Positions 37,479 through 47,066 of a stretch of 64,000 nt of DNA are shown here, piece after piece. Position numbers and translations under genes: made by a program. Source of the DNA: Psychrobacter glacincola (GTDB lineage Bacteria > Pseudomonadota > Gammaproteobacteria > Pseudomonadales > Moraxellaceae); contig NZ_CAJGZH010000001.1 of the NCBI RefSeq assembly GCF_904846075.1, positions 806,001 to 870,000 of the forward strand, in the 5' to 3' direction. The first letter of the stretch is position 1. Each line of letters begins with the position of its first letter. The notes beneath the pieces are model-generated. The model was not told where the DNA came from and made no database searches. It saw only the letters and a program-made list of their open reading frames with translations.

Positions 37479-37892
37479 ATGTTACAGCCAAAACGTACCA
37501 AGTTTCGTAAAATGCACAAAGGTCGTAACACTGGGCTAGCTCATCGTGGAAGCACCGTTGCATTCGGACAAATTGGTCTAAAATCGTTGACTCGTGGTCG
37601 TATGACTGCCCGTCAAATTGAAGCAGCACGTCGTACCATCACTCGTAAAATTAAGCGTGGTGGTAAGATTTGGATTCGTGTATTCCCAGACAAACCAATT
37701 ACCAATAAACCACTAGAAGTACGTATGGGTAAAGGTAAAGGTCCTGTAGAATATTGGGTATGCGAAATCAAACCTGGTAAAGTGCTATATGAACTCGAAG
37801 GGGTTTCAGAAGAACTTGCTCGCGAAGCGTTTACGCTTGCTGCAGCAAAACTGCCCTTTAAAACTACCATTGTTAAGCGGACGATAATGTAA
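37479..37892 (+). CDS. rplP: 50S ribosomal protein L16
   Basis: L16 organises the A-site tRNA region of the 50S subunit. The 137 residues start [16 protein letters not shown] and contain [19 protein letters not shown] and [17 protein letters not shown]. The stop overlaps the rpmC start by one base (TAATG). Confidence 0.99.
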
Positions 37893-38089
37893 TGAAGATC
37901 AGTGAATTACGTGATAAATCATTAGAAGAACTGACTCAGTTACTTGATGAAAAGCAACTTGATGCTTTCCGTATTCGTATGGCTAAAGCAACTGGTCAGT
38001 TGGGTAATACCCATGAAGTACGTGTTAATCGTCGTGCGATTGCTCAGCTTCAGACTTTGATTAACGAGAAACAACGAGGCGACTCATGA
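37892..38089 (+). CDS. rpmC: 50S ribosomal protein L29
   Basis: L29 is a small helical protein next to L23 at the tunnel exit. The 65 residues start [18 protein letters not shown] and include [19 protein letters not shown]. It is coupled to rplP by TAATG and overlaps rpsQ by 4 bp. Confidence 0.98.
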
Positions 38090-38358
38090 GCGATAACAAT
38101 CAAACAGCTAATGCTAGCGTATTGACAGGACGAGTTGTCAGTGACAAGATGGACAAGTCCATCACAGTTTTGATTGAGCGTCTGGTTCGTCATCCTTTGT
38201 ATGGCAAGCAGCTTCGTCGTTCTACAAAAATCAAAGCCCATGATGAGAATAATGTTTGCCAACAAGGCGACCTTGTCCGCATCAAAGAAACGCGTCCAAT
38301 CTCTAAAACCAAGTCTTGGACTTTGGTTGAAGTGGTTGAAAAAGTAGAAAAAATCTAA
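38086..38358 (+). CDS. rpsQ: 30S ribosomal protein S17
   Basis: S17 is an OB-fold primary 16S-binding protein. The 90 residues include [39 protein letters not shown] and [20 protein letters not shown]. It is the last gene of the S10 cluster; a gap of 181 bp to rplN marks the S10/spc boundary. Confidence 0.98.
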
Positions 38359-38363
38359 GTAAA

Positions 38364-38392
38364 TTGCATTAAAAGCCAGAAGCTGTTAAAAT
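38364..38392 (+). promoter_or_regulatory. Candidate spc-operon promoter
   Basis: TTGCAT (38364-38369) and TAAAAT (38387-38392) are spaced by 17 bp, just after rpsQ, where the spc promoter lies in enterics. Confidence 0.4.
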
Positions 38393-38461
38393 AGCCGCCT
38401 TTTTAAGGATGCTGATTGCGCCGAGCGTATATCACTCACATTAAGAGTAGCAGCGGTTATT
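38390..38461 (+). promoter_or_regulatory. Structured leader of the spc operon
   Basis: A long-range 9-bp stem AATAGCCGC / GCGGTTATT (one G-U) encloses a possible GCTG / CAGC helix. Just beyond, TGCCG / CGGCA can pair before rplN. Function is unknown. Confidence 0.35.
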
Positions 38462-38539
38462 ATTATTAAAATGCCGACTACTCATACTGTGCTAGCGGCA
38501 GCAACTGGTTTTTATTGCTCATACGTGTGGAGTAACGCT

Positions 38540-38908
38540 ATGATTCAGGTTGAATCGATGCTGGAAGTTGCAGATAATAGCGGTGCAAGACGAGTTCAGT
38601 GCATTAAAGTACTGGGTGGCTCTCATCGTCGTTATGCATCAGTTGGCGACATTATTAAAGTAACGGTTAAAGAAGCCATTCCTCGCGGTCGTGTTAAAAA
38701 AGGCGACGTGATGAATGCTGTAGTTGTACGTACCAAAAAAGGCGTTCGTCGTCCTGATGGTTCTGTTCTGCGTTTTGACGACAATGCTGCGGTATTGTTG
38801 AACCAAAATAAAGCACCGATTGCAACTCGTATTTTTGGACCGGTAACTCGTGAACTACGTGGTGATCAGTTTATGAAAATTGTATCACTAGCACCAGAAG
38901 TATTGTGA
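38540..38908 (+). CDS. rplN: 50S ribosomal protein L14
   Basis: L14 forms inter-subunit bridge B8. The 122 residues start [19 protein letters not shown] and contain [20 protein letters not shown] and a final [13 protein letters not shown] chose the ATG at 38540 because GGAG lies 7 nt upstream and the length is canonical; the 23 residues that could be read further upstream have no L14 character. It opens the spc cluster. Confidence 0.98.
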   Translation: MIQVESMLEVADNSGARRVQCIKVLGGSHRRYASVGDIIKVTVKEAIPRGRVKKGDVMNAVVVRTKKGVRRPDGSVLRFDDNAAVLLNQNKAPIATRIFGPVTRELRGDQFMKIVSLAPEVL

Positions 38909-38916
38909 GGTAATCC

Positions 38917-39234
38917 ATGTCAAAATTACGTAAAGGCGATACAGTTATCGTGATTGCTGGGAAAGACAAAGGCAAGCAAGGTACTGTACAAGCTGTAAAA
39001 AATGATCGTATTAAAGTTGAAGGCATTAATATTGTCACTAAACATCAGAAGCCAAATCAGGCAACTGGTGTTGAAGGTGGCATTCTTAAGAAAGAAGCTT
39101 TTCTACATATCTCAAATGTCGCAATATTAAATGCGCAAACCCAAAAAGCTGATCGTATTACTTATCAGTTCGGCGAAGACGGCAAGAAACAACGCGTCTA
39201 TCGTTCGAACGGTGAAGTAGTGGCGACTGCGTAA
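38917..39234 (+). CDS. rplX: 50S ribosomal protein L24
   Basis: L24 is an assembly-initiator of the 50S subunit with a KOW motif. The 105 residues start SKLRKGDTVIVIAGKDKGKQ (the KOW unit) and include GGILKKEAFLHISNVAI. GAGGTAATCC precedes the ATG; the gap to rplN is 8 bp. Confidence 0.98.
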   Translation: MSKLRKGDTVIVIAGKDKGKQGTVQAVKNDRIKVEGINIVTKHQKPNQATGVEGGILKKEAFLHISNVAILNAQTQKADRITYQFGEDGKKQRVYRSNGEVVATA

Positions 39235-39255
39235 GACACTAAGGGTGTAATGGTA

Positions 39256-39792
39256 ATGGCAAGATTAAAATCTTTATATAACGAAGAATTAAAGCAGCAA
39301 ATCAAAGAAGAGCTTGGTTTGGCTAATGTGATGCAAGTGCCTAAAATCACTAAAATCACACTTAACATGGGTGTAGGCGGCGCGTCTCAAGACAAGAAAT
39401 TGCTTGAAGGTGCAGTAGCTGACATGACCGCTATCGCTGGTCAAAAACCTGTCGTCACCAAAGCGCGTAAATCAGTTGCTGGCTTTAAAATTCGTGAAGA
39501 ATGGCCAATTGGCTGCAAAGTAACGCTACGCGGTGAGCAAATGTACGAATTTTTAGATCGTCTCATTGCCATTGCAATTCCTCGTATTCGTGATTTCCGC
39601 GGTTTTTCACCTAAAGCCTTTGACGGACGTGGTAACTACTCATTGGGTATCAAAGAACAGATCGTATTCCCAGAAGTAGATTTTGACAAGATTGATCGTA
39701 TCCGCGGTATGGATGTGACAATCACCACGTCAGCTCAATCTGATGAAGAAGGTCGCGCGTTGCTTAAAGCATTCGGCTTCCCATTTAAATAA
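39256..39792 (+). CDS. rplE: 50S ribosomal protein L5
   Basis: L5 binds 5S rRNA and contacts the P-site tRNA. The 178 residues start [12 protein letters not shown] and include [33 protein letters not shown] and [18 protein letters not shown] chose the second ATG (39256), 10 nt after AAGGG, because MARL is the family start; an ATG two codons upstream is only 4 nt from that site. Confidence 0.97.
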   Translation: MARLKSLYNEELKQQIKEELGLANVMQVPKITKITLNMGVGGASQDKKLLEGAVADMTAIAGQKPVVTKARKSVAGFKIREEWPIGCKVTLRGEQMYEFLDRLIAIAIPRIRDFRGFSPKAFDGRGNYSLGIKEQIVFPEVDFDKIDRIRGMDVTITTSAQSDEEGRALLKAFGFPFK

Positions 39793-39804
39793 GGTAAAGA
39801 CGTT

Positions 39805-40110
39805 ATGGCAAAGAAGAGCATGATTAACCGCGAATTAAAGCGCGAAAAAATGGTTGCTAAGTACGCTGATCAGCGTATCAAGCTAAAAGAAACTATCAGT
39901 GATATGACTGCAAGTGACGAAACTCGTATGGAAGCGATGCTAGAGCTACAAGCTCTTCCACGCAATTCATCGCCAGTACGTCTGCGCAATCGTTGTGCTA
40001 TCACCGGTCGTCCTCACGGTTACTTCCGCAAGTTTGGCTTATCACGCAATATGCTGCGTGAGCGTGTCATGCAAGGCGATGTGCCTGGTGTTCGTAAAGC
40101 AAGCTGGTAA
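39805..40110 (+). CDS. rpsN: 30S ribosomal protein S14
   Basis: S14 is a 30S head protein. At 101 residues it is the zinc-independent (C-minus) form: the end reads [20 protein letters not shown], then [18 protein letters not shown]. The N-terminal [14 protein letters not shown] is typical. AAGGTAAAGACG precedes the ATG. Confidence 0.98.
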   Translation: MAKKSMINRELKREKMVAKYADQRIKLKETISDMTASDETRMEAMLELQALPRNSSPVRLRNRCAITGRPHGYFRKFGLSRNMLRERVMQGDVPGVRKASW

Positions 40111-40121
40111 GGGGTAACTAT

Positions 40122-40520
40122 ATGAGTATGCAAGATACCGTTGGGGATATGCTAACCCGTATTCGTAACGCACAAATGGCTAACAAAGTATCGGTAGCAA
40201 TGCCGAGCTCTAAATTACGTAAATCAATTGCTGATTTGCTAGTTAGCGAAGGTTATGTGGCGAGCGCTGTTGTTACTGAAGAAGCAAACAATAAAGCAAC
40301 CCTATCTATCGAATTGAAATACTTCGAAGGACGCGCTGTCATCGAAACGATTCAACGTTTTAGCCGTCCTGGTTTACGCCAGTTCCGCGGTAAAGACGCT
40401 ATCCCTACTGTTAAGCAAGGTATGGGTGTTGCTATCGTATCAACTAGCCAAGGCATCATGAGTGATCGTGCTGCACGCGCTGCTGGTATCGGTGGTGAAA
40501 TCGTCGCATTTGTAGCGTAA
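40122..40520 (+). CDS. rpsH: 30S ribosomal protein S8
   Basis: S8 is a primary 16S-binding protein. In enterics it represses the spc operon by binding the rplX-rplE junction. The 132 residues start [18 protein letters not shown] and end with [19 protein letters not shown] and [26 protein letters not shown] is 8 nt before the ATG. Its stop codon is inside a strong stem-loop that leads into the unusual rpsH-rplF interval. Confidence 0.98.
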   Translation: MSMQDTVGDMLTRIRNAQMANKVSVAMPSSKLRKSIADLLVSEGYVASAVVTEEANNKATLSIELKYFEGRAVIETIQRFSRPGLRQFRGKDAIPTVKQGMGVAIVSTSQGIMSDRAARAAGIGGEIVAFVA

Positions 40521-40656
40521 GCTACACGACGATAAAGTCTATTTGATGGTTGTTAGACTTCTATTGATTGAGTAATAATGAATTATTTCAAATTGATAGG
40601 TGTCTAACGCAGTCAACTATGCTAAACTAACACGCTTTTTAGCCTGTTAGTTTTTT
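40500..40656 (+). promoter_or_regulatory. Three-hairpin structured interval between rpsH and rplF ending in a terminator-like stem
   Basis: The first hairpin, 40500-40533, has a 7-bp stem ATCGTCG / CGACGAT plus an inner TGTAGC-GTAA-GCTACA, and contains the rpsH stop. The second, 40552-40608, has GTTAGAC / GTCTAAC extended by CTAT / ATAG. The third, 40624-40653, has AAACTAACA / TGTTAGTTT and is followed by T6. The last has the form of an intrinsic terminator, in the middle of the spc cluster. Confidence 0.6.
40624..40656 (+). terminator. Intrinsic-terminator-like hairpin inside the spc cluster
   Basis: A 9-bp perfect stem with a 12-nt loop and T6 tail, 40 nt before the rplF start. Because essential genes follow, it must be leaky, conditional, or accompanied by a new promoter (a TATAAA at 40663-40668 is a weak candidate -10). 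Confidence 0.65.
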
Positions 40657-40695
40657 CGCTAATATAAAGAAGTTAATTTTTTAAGGAATATTCCT

Positions 40696-41229
40696 ATGTC
40701 TCGTGTGGCTAAAGCCCCAGTGACACTGCCAAACGGCGTAAGTGTTACTTTGAACGATCGGCAGGTCGAAGTGAAAGGCAAGAACGGCATTTTGTCTTTA
40801 CGCCTGCATGAATTGGTCGAGCTGAAACAGGAAGATGATGCGATCATTTTCTCACCTACAGTCGATTCAAAAGAAGCTATGATGCACACTGGCACCATGC
40901 GCGCTCTTGTTAACAACTATGTTAAAGGCGTGAATGAAGGCTTTGAAAAGCGTCTTCAGTTAATTGGTGTTGGTTATCGCGCACAAGTTGCTGGTAACAA
41001 GGTAACTTTGAACGTTGGTTACTCTCATCCAGTAGAATATACGTTGCCTGAAGGTGTGTCAGCTGAAACCCCAACGCAAACTGAAATTGTTTTGAAATCA
41101 AACAATAAACAGCAGCTTGGTCAAGCGGCGGCTAATATCCGCGGTTTCCGCCCACCTGAGCCTTATAAAGGTAAAGGTATTCGTTATAGTGACGAGCATG
41201 TGATTCGCAAAGAAGCCAAGAAAAAATAA
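40696..41229 (+). CDS. rplF: 50S ribosomal protein L6
   Basis: L6 lies near the sarcin-ricin loop and the factor-binding site. The 177 residues have two repeated domains, with [19 protein letters not shown] at the start, [16 protein letters not shown] in the middle and [13 protein letters not shown] near the C-terminus. TAAGGAATATTCC precedes the ATG. Confidence 0.98.
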   Translation: MSRVAKAPVTLPNGVSVTLNDRQVEVKGKNGILSLRLHELVELKQEDDAIIFSPTVDSKEAMMHTGTMRALVNNYVKGVNEGFEKRLQLIGVGYRAQVAGNKVTLNVGYSHPVEYTLPEGVSAETPTQTEIVLKSNNKQQLGQAAANIRGFRPPEPYKGKGIRYSDEHVIRKEAKKK

Positions 41230-41240
41230 GGTGAGTTGAA

Positions 41241-41591
41241 ATGTTTGATAAAAAAGCAGCTCGTCTGCGTCGAGCTAAGAAAACCCGCGCGCATATCCGT
41301 TTCTTAGGCGTTCATCGCTTAACGGTTACTCGCACGCCAAAACATATTTATGCCCAGATTATCTCTCCTACCGGTGGTGAAGTGATTGCTCAGGCATCTA
41401 CCTTAGACGGCAGCTTGCGCTCAGGCGCGACTGGCAATGCTGATGCAGCAACGTCTGTGGGCCAAATGATCGCAGAACGCGCAAAAGCAGCTGGTATCAC
41501 TAAAGTTGCCTTTGACCGTAGTGGTTTTAAATATCATGGTCGAGTTAAAGCTTTAGCAGAAGCAGCTCGCGAAAACGGATTGGAGTTTTAA
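41241..41591 (+). CDS. rplR: 50S ribosomal protein L18
   Basis: L18 binds 5S rRNA with L5. The 116 residues include [31 protein letters not shown] and the C-terminal [33 protein letters not shown] precedes the ATG; the gap to rpsE is 2 bp. Confidence 0.98.
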   Translation: MFDKKAARLRRAKKTRAHIRFLGVHRLTVTRTPKHIYAQIISPTGGEVIAQASTLDGSLRSGATGNADAATSVGQMIAERAKAAGITKVAFDRSGFKYHGRVKALAEAARENGLEF

Positions 41592-41593
41592 TC

Positions 41594-42109
41594 ATGGCTA
41601 GAAATGATAAAAATGATAAAAATGAACAGACTGACGGTCTAGTAGAACGCTTAGTTACCGTTGATCGCGTTGCAAAAGTTGTTAAAGGTGGTCGTATTTT
41701 CTCTTTCACTGCATTGACTGTAGTGGGCGATGGCAATGGTCGTGTTGGTTTTGGTCGCGGTAAAGCACGTGAAGTGCCAGCTGCTATCCAAAAAGCACTA
41801 GAAGCTGCCAAACGTAATATGATTACTGTTGAGCTTAATGATGCAACTTTGTATCATCCGATCAAAGCACGTCATGGTGCTAGTAAAGTTTATATGCAGC
41901 CTGCATCTGAAGGTACTGGCGTAATCGCTGGTGGCGCAATGCGTGCTGTATTAGAAGTTGCTGGTGTCAAAGATGTTTTGACTAAATGTTATGGTTCTAC
42001 CAATACTGCTAACGTTGTTCGCGCAACGTTTAACGGTTTACGTGATATGTCAACTCCAGAGAAGATGGCAGCAAAACGTGGTAAATCTGTAGACGAAATC
42101 TTGGGTTAA
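41594..42109 (+). CDS. rpsE: 30S ribosomal protein S5
   Basis: S5 contributes to decoding fidelity and mRNA entry. The 171 residues contain [37 protein letters not shown] and [17 protein letters not shown]. The N-terminus is a short Asn/Asp/Lys repeat ([10 protein letters not shown]). GGAGTTTTAATC precedes the ATG. Confidence 0.98.
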   Translation: MARNDKNDKNEQTDGLVERLVTVDRVAKVVKGGRIFSFTALTVVGDGNGRVGFGRGKAREVPAAIQKALEAAKRNMITVELNDATLYHPIKARHGASKVYMQPASEGTGVIAGGAMRAVLEVAGVKDVLTKCYGSTNTANVVRATFNGLRDMSTPEKMAAKRGKSVDEILG

Positions 42110-42129
42110 CTTAGACTAGGTGAGTTACG

Positions 42130-42309
42130 ATGAAAAAAATGAAAGTCACTCAATTTAAATCGGGTGCCCATCGCCTAAAGAGCCACAAAGCGAGCTTGAA
42201 AGGATTGGGTTTACGCCGTATTAATCATACTGTTGAAGTAGAAGATACACCTTCAACACGTGGTATGGTCAATCGCGTTAACTACATGGTAAAAGTGGAG
42301 GAAGCGTAA
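42130..42309 (+). CDS. rpmD: 50S ribosomal protein L30
   Basis: This short 59-residue gene lies between rpsE and rplO, the usual place for L30, a peripheral 50S protein. The translation [20 protein letters not shown], then [20 protein letters not shown] and [15 protein letters not shown], matches the family (RRI.HTVE..DTP..RGM). TAGGTGAG precedes the ATG, and the stop overlaps rplO by one base (TAATG). Confidence 0.95.
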   Translation: MKKMKVTQFKSGAHRLKSHKASLKGLGLRRINHTVEVEDTPSTRGMVNRVNYMVKVEEA

Positions 42310-42749
42310 TGGGTCTTAGATTAAATGAATTATCACCAGGTGTTGGCGCAAAGAAAACTGCCCAACGTCGTGGTCGTGGTATCGGTTCAGGTCTTGGTAA
42401 GACTGGTGGTCGTGGTGTAAAAGGTCAGAAATCTCGTTCAGGTTCTAGCATACGCTCAGGATTTGAAGGTGGTCAAATGCCTTTATATCGTCGTCTACCG
42501 AAATTTGGTTTTACCAGTAAAATGGCAATGAAGACGGCTGAAGTACGTCTTTCTGAACTGAATAAAATTGATGGCGATGTGGTTAGCCTTGAAACACTTA
42601 AAGCTGCTAACCTAATCCGTCACGACATGAAGCGTGCCCGTATTATGTTGTCAGGCGAAGTCACTAAGGCTTATACTTTTAAAGGTATCAAAGTGACTAA
42701 AGGCGCTAAGCTAGCAATCGAAGCTGCTGGTGGTAGCATCGAGGAGTAG
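42309..42749 (+). CDS. rplO: 50S ribosomal protein L15
   Basis: L15 is a late-assembly 50S protein with a long Gly/Arg-rich N-terminal tail. The 146 residues include [40 protein letters not shown] and [17 protein letters not shown]. Translation is coupled to rpmD by TAATG. Confidence 0.98.
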   Translation: MGLRLNELSPGVGAKKTAQRRGRGIGSGLGKTGGRGVKGQKSRSGSSIRSGFEGGQMPLYRRLPKFGFTSKMAMKTAEVRLSELNKIDGDVVSLETLKAANLIRHDMKRARIMLSGEVTKAYTFKGIKVTKGAKLAIEAAGGSIEE

Positions 42750-42753
42750 TAAC

Positions 42754-44100
42754 GTGTCAAAACAATCAATGTCATCGACTGGTATACCGCTCAATCCATT
42801 TGCATTCATACGCAAGTATGATGAATTATGGACGCGTTTATTATTCTTAATCGGCGCATTGGTTGTTTATCGTTTAGGGTCACATATTCCAGTACCGGGT
42901 ATCAATCCGGTCAACTTGGCTGATCTGTTTTCGCGCAACGAAAACACCATTTTGAGTATGTTTAACATGTTCTCAGGTGGTGCACTAGAGCGTATGTCCA
43001 TTATGGCGCTCGGCATTATGCCATATATTTCAGCATCGATTATTGTACAGATGATGTCTGCAGTATTGCCATCGCTTGAAGCCCTCAAAAAAGAAGGTGA
43101 AGCGGGACGACGTAAGTTGAACAAGTATACCCGTCAAGGGACACTTGCTTTAGCCCTAGTACAGTCATTAGGAATGTGTGCTGGCTTAATCAGTCAAAAT
43201 CTTACTTTATCTTCTGGTCTGACCTTTTATATTCCAGCCGTTACCTCATTGGTAGCGGGCGCTATGTTCTTGATGTGGCTTGGTGAGCAGATTACAGAGC
43301 GCGGCGTAGGTAATGGTATTTCAATGCTCATTTTTGCGAGTATTGTGGCTGGTACGCCAGGTATGATTTCGCAGTCTATTGAACAGGTCAATCAAGGACA
43401 AATGAACTTGATTGTACTGTTTATTTTTGTGCTACTAGGCATCGCGGTTACTGCTGGTATCGTTTATATTGAACGTGCTCAGCGCCGTGTTCCAGTGAAC
43501 TATGCACAGAAGCAGCAACAAGGTCGCAAAATATATGCTCAGCAGCAGTCACATTTGCCGCTGAAGCTTAATATGGCAGGGGTTATCCCAGCCATTTTTG
43601 CCAGCTCGTTGTTGTTGTTTCCAGCAAGTTTAGGGCAGTGGGTCGGTCAATCAACTGATCCTACCCTTACACAAAAGATACTACAGAATATGGCATTGGT
43701 GTTGTCTCCAGGACAGCCGCTATATTTGGTTCTGTTTGGCGCGATGATTATTTTCTTCTGTTACTTCTATACGGCATTGGTATTTAGCCCACGTGAAGTA
43801 GCTGAAAACCTTAAACGTAGTGGTGCGTATATCCCAGGTATTCGCCCCGGACAACAAACTCAGCGTTACCTAGATCATGTATTAAACCGACTGACCTTTA
43901 TTGGCGCGATGTATATGACGGTTATTTGTTTAATGCCAATGGTCGTCCAGTCATCGTTTGGTGTACCGTTTCAACTCGGTGGTACGTCTTTACTGATTAT
44001 GGTGGTTGTGGTAATGGACTTCATTTCGCAAATCCAAGCGCATTTGATGACCCATCAATATCATGATCAGACGTTAATTCAATCGCCCACTCAACCTTAA
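42754..44100 (+). CDS. secY: Protein translocase channel subunit SecY
   Basis: SecY is the central pore of the SecYEG translocon in the inner membrane. The 448 residues have ten predicted helices, the plug region near [21 protein letters not shown] (read around residues 60-80), the helix 2b block [14 protein letters not shown], and the cytosolic loops [13 protein letters not shown] and [16 protein letters not shown] chose the GTG at 42754, which has GAGGAG 7 nt upstream; an in-frame upstream start would overlap rplO and an ATG five codons downstream is an alternative. Confidence 0.97.
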   Translation: MSKQSMSSTGIPLNPFAFIRKYDELWTRLLFLIGALVVYRLGSHIPVPGINPVNLADLFSRNENTILSMFNMFSGGALERMSIMALGIMPYISASIIVQMMSAVLPSLEALKKEGEAGRRKLNKYTRQGTLALALVQSLGMCAGLISQNLTLSSGLTFYIPAVTSLVAGAMFLMWLGEQITERGVGNGISMLIFASIVAGTPGMISQSIEQVNQGQMNLIVLFIFVLLGIAVTAGIVYIERAQRRVPVNYAQKQQQGRKIYAQQQSHLPLKLNMAGVIPAIFASSLLLFPASLGQWVGQSTDPTLTQKILQNMALVLSPGQPLYLVLFGAMIIFFCYFYTALVFSPREVAENLKRSGAYIPGIRPGQQTQRYLDHVLNRLTFIGAMYMTVICLMPMVVQSSFGVPFQLGGTSLLIMVVVVMDFISQIQAHLMTHQYHDQTLIQSPTQP

Positions 44101-44132
44101 ATGAGCGGTACGATATCTCAAAGGAGCATGCT

Positions 44133-44249
44133 ATGAAAGTTCAAGCATCAGTTAAAAAGATTTGTGGTAGCTGTAAAGTTGTGCGCCGTAAAGGCCGTGT
44201 ACATATCATCTGTACAGCAGAACCTCGCCACAAGCAACGTCAAGGTTAA
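44133..44249 (+). CDS. rpmJ: 50S ribosomal protein L36
   Basis: This 38-residue gene directly follows secY, as is standard. The translation starts [20 protein letters not shown] and ends [15 protein letters not shown]. The zinc-binding set C11, C14, C27 and H32 is present, so it is the C-plus (zinc-dependent) form. AAAGGAGC precedes the ATG. L36 is a small 50S protein near the peptidyl-transferase region. Confidence 0.96.
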   Translation: MKVQASVKKICGSCKVVRRKGRVHIICTAEPRHKQRQG

Positions 44250-44310
44250 TATTTAGTATTATAAAGTCTTAGACTTTTGTTACTATTTAAATTAATACTT
44301 GAAAAATGAC

Positions 44311-44332
44311 GGCGGATGGGATATCATCCGCC
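44311..44332 (+). promoter_or_regulatory. Stem-loop in the interval before the alpha operon
   Basis: An 8-bp perfect stem GGCGGATG / CATCCGCC with a 6-nt loop. An alternative outer pairing (ACGGC / GCCGT) is possible. No T-run follows, so it may be a 3'-end processing element of the spc transcript or a regulatory structure rather than an intrinsic terminator. Confidence 0.4.
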
Positions 44333-44428
44333 ACTTGCCGTAGTTTATGCAAAAACTTTTATAAGACCGTCAATGAATAGGCTTGTAACCAAGTCAAAGC
44401 AGCGATAATAATTATAAAAGCTTTAGTA

Positions 44429-44457
44429 TTGACAGCAACAAATCTGAAAAATAAAGC
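44429..44457 (+). promoter_or_regulatory. Candidate alpha-operon promoter
   Basis: A perfect -35 TTGACA (44429-44434) and a weak -10 TAAAGC (44452-44457) at 17 bp lie about 45 nt before rpsM, where the alpha promoter is expected. Confidence 0.4.
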
Positions 44458-44502
44458 CTTATTGATAAATAACGCTTATTTTTCTTTAATGGAGAGAAAT
44501 CA

Positions 44503-44859
44503 ATGGCTCGTATTGCCGGCGTAAACATTCCGGATAATAAGCATGCTGTTATTTCACTAACTTACATCTTTGGTGTAGGTCGTACCACTGCTCAGAAAAT
44601 CTTAGAAGCAGTTGGCATTGCCCCTACTACTAAAGTTAGTCAGTTAGATGATACACAGTTAGATGCTATCCGTGCACAAGTTGCAAATTACATGACTGAA
44701 GGTGATCTTCGTCGTGAAGTGTCAATGAATATCAAGCGTTTAGTTGATCTTGGTTGTTACCGTGGCATCCGTCATCGTCGTAACCTACCAGTTAGAGGTC
44801 AGAATACTAAGAACAACGCTCGTACTCGTAAGGGTCCGACACGCCCTCTCAAAAGATAA
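44503..44859 (+). CDS. rpsM: 30S ribosomal protein S13
   Basis: S13 links the 30S head to the 50S subunit and the P-site tRNA. The 118 residues start [18 protein letters not shown] and include [13 protein letters not shown] and the basic C-terminal [27 protein letters not shown] precedes the ATG. It opens the alpha cluster (rpsM-rpsK-rpsD-rpoA-rplQ). Confidence 0.99.
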   Translation: MARIAGVNIPDNKHAVISLTYIFGVGRTTAQKILEAVGIAPTTKVSQLDDTQLDAIRAQVANYMTEGDLRREVSMNIKRLVDLGCYRGIRHRRNLPVRGQNTKNNARTRKGPTRPLKR

Positions 44860-44879
44860 TTAACTTAGGAAGCTAAAAG

Positions 44880-45269
44880 ATGGCTAAAGACACTCGTAGT
44901 CGCAAGAAAGTGACTCGTCGTTCAGTATCGGAGGGCATTGCCCATATCCATGCGTCTTTTAATAACACCATTGTTACGATTACCGATCGTCAAGGTAATG
45001 CACTGGCTTGGGCCACTTCAGGTGGACAAGGCTTCCGTGGTTCACGTAAATCTACACCATTTGCAGCTCAGGTTGCAGCTGAAGTCGCTGGTAAAGCGGC
45101 TCAAGAATATGGTGTTAAGAATATCGACGTTTTGGTCAAAGGACCAGGACCGGGTCGTGAGTCTGCGGTAAGAGCACTAGGTGCATTGGGTTATAAAGTT
45201 AACAGCATCTCTGATGTAACCCCAATCCCACACAATGGTTGCCGTGCGCCGAAAAAGCGCCGCGTCTAA
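44880..45269 (+). CDS. rpsK: 30S ribosomal protein S11
   Basis: S11 is a 30S platform protein near the E site. The 129 residues contain [40 protein letters not shown] and [15 protein letters not shown], ending [22 protein letters not shown] precedes the ATG. Confidence 0.99.
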   Translation: MAKDTRSRKKVTRRSVSEGIAHIHASFNNTIVTITDRQGNALAWATSGGQGFRGSRKSTPFAAQVAAEVAGKAAQEYGVKNIDVLVKGPGPGRESAVRALGALGYKVNSISDVTPIPHNGCRAPKKRRV

Positions 45270-45280
45270 TATTAAAGACG

Positions 45281-45302
45281 AAGCTTTTTATCCCAAAAGC
45301 TT
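45281..45302 (+). promoter_or_regulatory. Hairpin abutting the rpsD ribosome-binding site
   Basis: An 8-bp stem AAGCTTTT / AAAAGCTT with a 6-nt loop ends one base before the TAGGAG of rpsD. It could modulate S4 translation or end upstream transcripts weakly; function is inferred from position only. Confidence 0.3.
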
Positions 45303-45317
45303 ATAGGAGACATAACA

Positions 45318-45959
45318 ATGGCCCGCTATATTGGACCAAAACTCAAATTATCACGTCGTGAAGGCACGGACTTAGGTCTTAAGTCTGGCGTTAAACCATA
45401 CGACGTAAAAACGAAAAAAGCTGGTCGTCCACCAGGTCAGCACGGTGTAAGCCGTAATAAGACCTCAGAATATGCTTTACAGCTGCGTGAAAAGCAGAAA
45501 GTTAAGCGTATCTATGGTGTATTAGAGCGTCAGTTTGCTAATTACTATAAAGAAGCTGCTCGTAAGCGCGGTGCTACTGGTGAAAACCTGTTAGCCATGC
45601 TTGAGAGCCGTCTAGATAACGTTGTTTATCGCATGGGCTTTGGCTCAACTCGCGCCGAAGCACGTCAGCTAGTCAGTCATCGTACTGTGATGGTAAAAAA
45701 AGCTGGCCGTGATGAGTTTGTTCGTGTGAACATTCCATCAATTCAGTTGCAAGATGGTGATGTCATCGCTATCCAAGAGAAGTCTCGCGAGCAATTACGT
45801 ATTAAAAACGCAATTGAGCTGGCTACCCAACGTGGTATTCCAGAATGGCTAGATGTTGACCACAGCAAATTACAAGGCACCTTCAAACAAGCGCCTGATC
45901 GTATTGATCTACCTGCTGAAATCAACGAAAGCTTGATCGTTGAGCTATACTCTAAGTAA
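45318..45959 (+). CDS. rpsD: 30S ribosomal protein S4
   Basis: S4 nucleates 30S assembly and in enterics represses the alpha operon. The 213 residues start [19 protein letters not shown] and contain [19 protein letters not shown] and the S4 RNA-binding domain ([29 protein letters not shown]). There are no N-terminal Cys residues, so it is the C-minus form. It is a few residues longer than the enteric 206. TAGGAGACA precedes the ATG. Confidence 0.98.
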   Translation: MARYIGPKLKLSRREGTDLGLKSGVKPYDVKTKKAGRPPGQHGVSRNKTSEYALQLREKQKVKRIYGVLERQFANYYKEAARKRGATGENLLAMLESRLDNVVYRMGFGSTRAEARQLVSHRTVMVKKAGRDEFVRVNIPSIQLQDGDVIAIQEKSREQLRIKNAIELATQRGIPEWLDVDHSKLQGTFKQAPDRIDLPAEINESLIVELYSK

Positions 45960-46039
45960 TGACGTACTGCTCGATGTCGTGAAAACGGCATTGAGCAATC
46001 AACGTTAATTAAACCAGTTTAATAAATCGAGGTGACATC

Positions 46040-47047
46040 ATGATGCTAAATGCAACTGAGTTTCTAACGCCGAATGCCATTAATGTGGATACGGTTAATG
46101 AAACGATTGCGAAAGTCACGCTCGAACCGTTAGAACGCGGCTTTGGGCATACCCTTGGTAATGCCTTACGTCGCATCTTGTTATCTTCATTACCTGGTGC
46201 TGCAGTCATTGAGGCTGAGATTGATGGTGTTGACCATGAATACTCAACGCTTGAAGGGCTACAAGAAGATGTACTTGACTTGCTTTTGAACCTAAAAGGC
46301 TTGGCCATTACGCTTCATGACCAAAATGAAGTATTTTTGACCTTGGATAAACAAGGTCCAGGCACTATTACTGCTGCAGACATCGCGTTACCGCATAATG
46401 TAGACATCGTCAATCCAGAATTGGTGTTGGGTACATTGAGTGATCGTGGTCATCTTAAGATGCGTTTGCGTGTAGTAATGGGTCGTGGATATGAGCCAGC
46501 AAACCAGCGCCGTGAAGATGGTGATACTAAAGCAATCGGACGTTTAAAGCTTGATGCAAGTTTTAGTCCTGTGCTTCGTGTTGCTTATCAGGTTGAGAAC
46601 GCTCGTGTAGAGCAGCGTACTGATCTTGATCGTCTTATCATTGAGCTTGAAACTAATGGCACTATAGATCCAGAAGAAGCAATTCGTAAAGCAGCCACTA
46701 TTTTACAACAACAGATTTCTATCTTTGTTGACCTAGAAGCTGAAGAAGCGCCTGAGCCTGTGAAAGAGAAAGAAGAGGTTGATCCGGTGCTATTACGCCC
46801 TGTGGACGATCTTGAACTAACGGTTCGCTCAGCCAACTGCTTGAAAGCTGAAAACATTTACTATATCGGTGATTTGGTACAACGTTCAGAGACTGAACTT
46901 CTAAAAACCCCAAATCTTGGTAAGAAATCATTAACGGAAATCAAAGACGTACTAGCGTCTAAAGATTTAGAGCTCGGTATGCGCCTAGATAACTGGCCAC
47001 CAGCTGACCTTCGTGTTGATGATCGCTTTTCTTATCGTAGCCGTTAA
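46040..47047 (+). CDS. rpoA: RNA polymerase alpha subunit
   Basis: The alpha dimer nucleates RNA polymerase assembly. Its C-terminal domain binds UP elements and activators. The 335 residues have an N-terminal domain (about 1-235, with [20 protein letters not shown] and [11 protein letters not shown]), a Glu/Pro-rich linker ([14 protein letters not shown]), and a CTD ([36 protein letters not shown]). GAGGTGACATC precedes the ATG; the next codon is also ATG. Confidence 0.99.
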   Translation: MMLNATEFLTPNAINVDTVNETIAKVTLEPLERGFGHTLGNALRRILLSSLPGAAVIEAEIDGVDHEYSTLEGLQEDVLDLLLNLKGLAITLHDQNEVFLTLDKQGPGTITAADIALPHNVDIVNPELVLGTLSDRGHLKMRLRVVMGRGYEPANQRREDGDTKAIGRLKLDASFSPVLRVAYQVENARVEQRTDLDRLIIELETNGTIDPEEAIRKAATILQQQISIFVDLEAEEAPEPVKEKEEVDPVLLRPVDDLELTVRSANCLKAENIYYIGDLVQRSETELLKTPNLGKKSLTEIKDVLASKDLELGMRLDNWPPADLRVDDRFSYRSR

Positions 47048-47066
47048 ACTTTAAGGATTTTTGACT

